In this document: one piece after another, positions 5,488-5,574 of the stretch
Numbering within the stretch: position 1 is the stretch's first letter
How the letters are laid out: every line of letters starts with the position of its first letter
Notes under the pieces: generated by a model
Databases searched by the model: none
Told to the model about the DNA's origin: nothing
Seen by the model: the letters and a program-made list of their open reading frames with translations, nothing else
Source: Erysipelotrichaceae bacterium
GTDB taxonomy: Bacteria; Bacillota_I; Bacilli_A; Erysipelotrichales; Erysipelotrichaceae
DNA length: 5,574 bases
Reading direction: 5' to 3'
NCBI GenBank assembly: GCA_900759455.1
Contig: CAAEVI010000118.1
Location: 1 to 5,574 of the forward strand
Position numbers and translations under genes: made by a program

Positions 5488-5574
5488 TTATTCTTTGCCG
5501 CAGAGGTGACGGGCCACATGCACGCCGCTGGCACTGGCATGAGACAGGGAATGTGTCACACCGCTGCAGTCGCC
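5488..5574 (-). CDS. C-terminal end of a FAD-dependent oxidoreductase (COG2509-like)
   Basis: Only the last 28 residues are in the window: a frame on the minus strand from the window edge (5574) to TAA (complement of 5488-5490). It reads GDCSGVTHSLSHASASGV and then HVARHLCGKE. The pattern GD.(A/S)G(V/I)T..L..ASASGV..A is the C-terminal flavin-binding segment of uncharacterised FAD-dependent dehydrogenases of the COG2509 type, where GD binds the FAD ribityl/phosphate and the following helix packs on the flavin. The usual GDGAG is GDCSG here. The substrate of this family is not well established. Base composition returns to that of the left-hand genes. The strong hairpin at 5395-5440 is its terminator. 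Confidence 0.75.
   Translation of the reverse strand, partial: GDCSGVTHSLSHASASGVHVARHLCGKE

Overview
The window looks like chromosomal DNA from a low-to-mid GC Firmicute, most likely an Erysipelotrichaceae-type gut bacterium. This is inferred from the strong AGGAGG-type ribosome binding sites, sigma-A promoters, riboswitch attenuation of metK, an XRE regulator with a long helical C-terminal region, and an AAA_14/DUF4143 ATPase. The species cannot be fixed from the sequence.

Left part (1-2200, + strand). The end of an unrecognised gene is followed by a hairpin terminator. Next comes metK (S-adenosylmethionine synthetase) with a complete leader: promoter, SAM-sensing aptamer of the SAM-I clan, and an intrinsic terminator whose 5' arm can be captured by the 3' strand of aptamer helix P1. 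The aptamer keeps the SAM-I core (P1, P2, P3 and a loop pseudoknot) but has almost no P4, so it resembles the compact SAM-I/IV variant class. MetK is short (365 aa) but keeps all catalytic residues. After a 26-nt palindromic hairpin, and with no obvious promoter of its own, comes an Imm5-like putative immunity protein with no toxin beside it.

Middle (2200-3340, - strand). A convergent XRE-family regulator has a clear promoter, TTGTGA-17-TATAAT. A small shared hairpin separates it from the Imm5-like gene.

Right part (3340-5574). Base composition turns clearly AT-rich. This stretch holds a 15-bp palindrome, a short orphan reading frame, a cluster of TGTGATT-containing repeats spaced 32-33 bp, an AAA_14/DUF4143 ATPase, and about 400 bp that look like decayed coding sequence. 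It ends at a strong bidirectional terminator. Composition then returns to that of the left side in the C-terminal end of a minus-strand FAD-dependent oxidoreductase (COG2509-like). The AT-rich segment is best read as an acquired island between two native genes.

How the parts work together: SAM made by MetK should close its own leader, and any readthrough past the metK terminator would also express the Imm5-like gene. The XRE regulator probably has its own regulon or is autoregulated. The ATPase appears to be a single-gene accessory unit. No CRISPR array, tRNA, rRNA or complete insertion sequence was seen.
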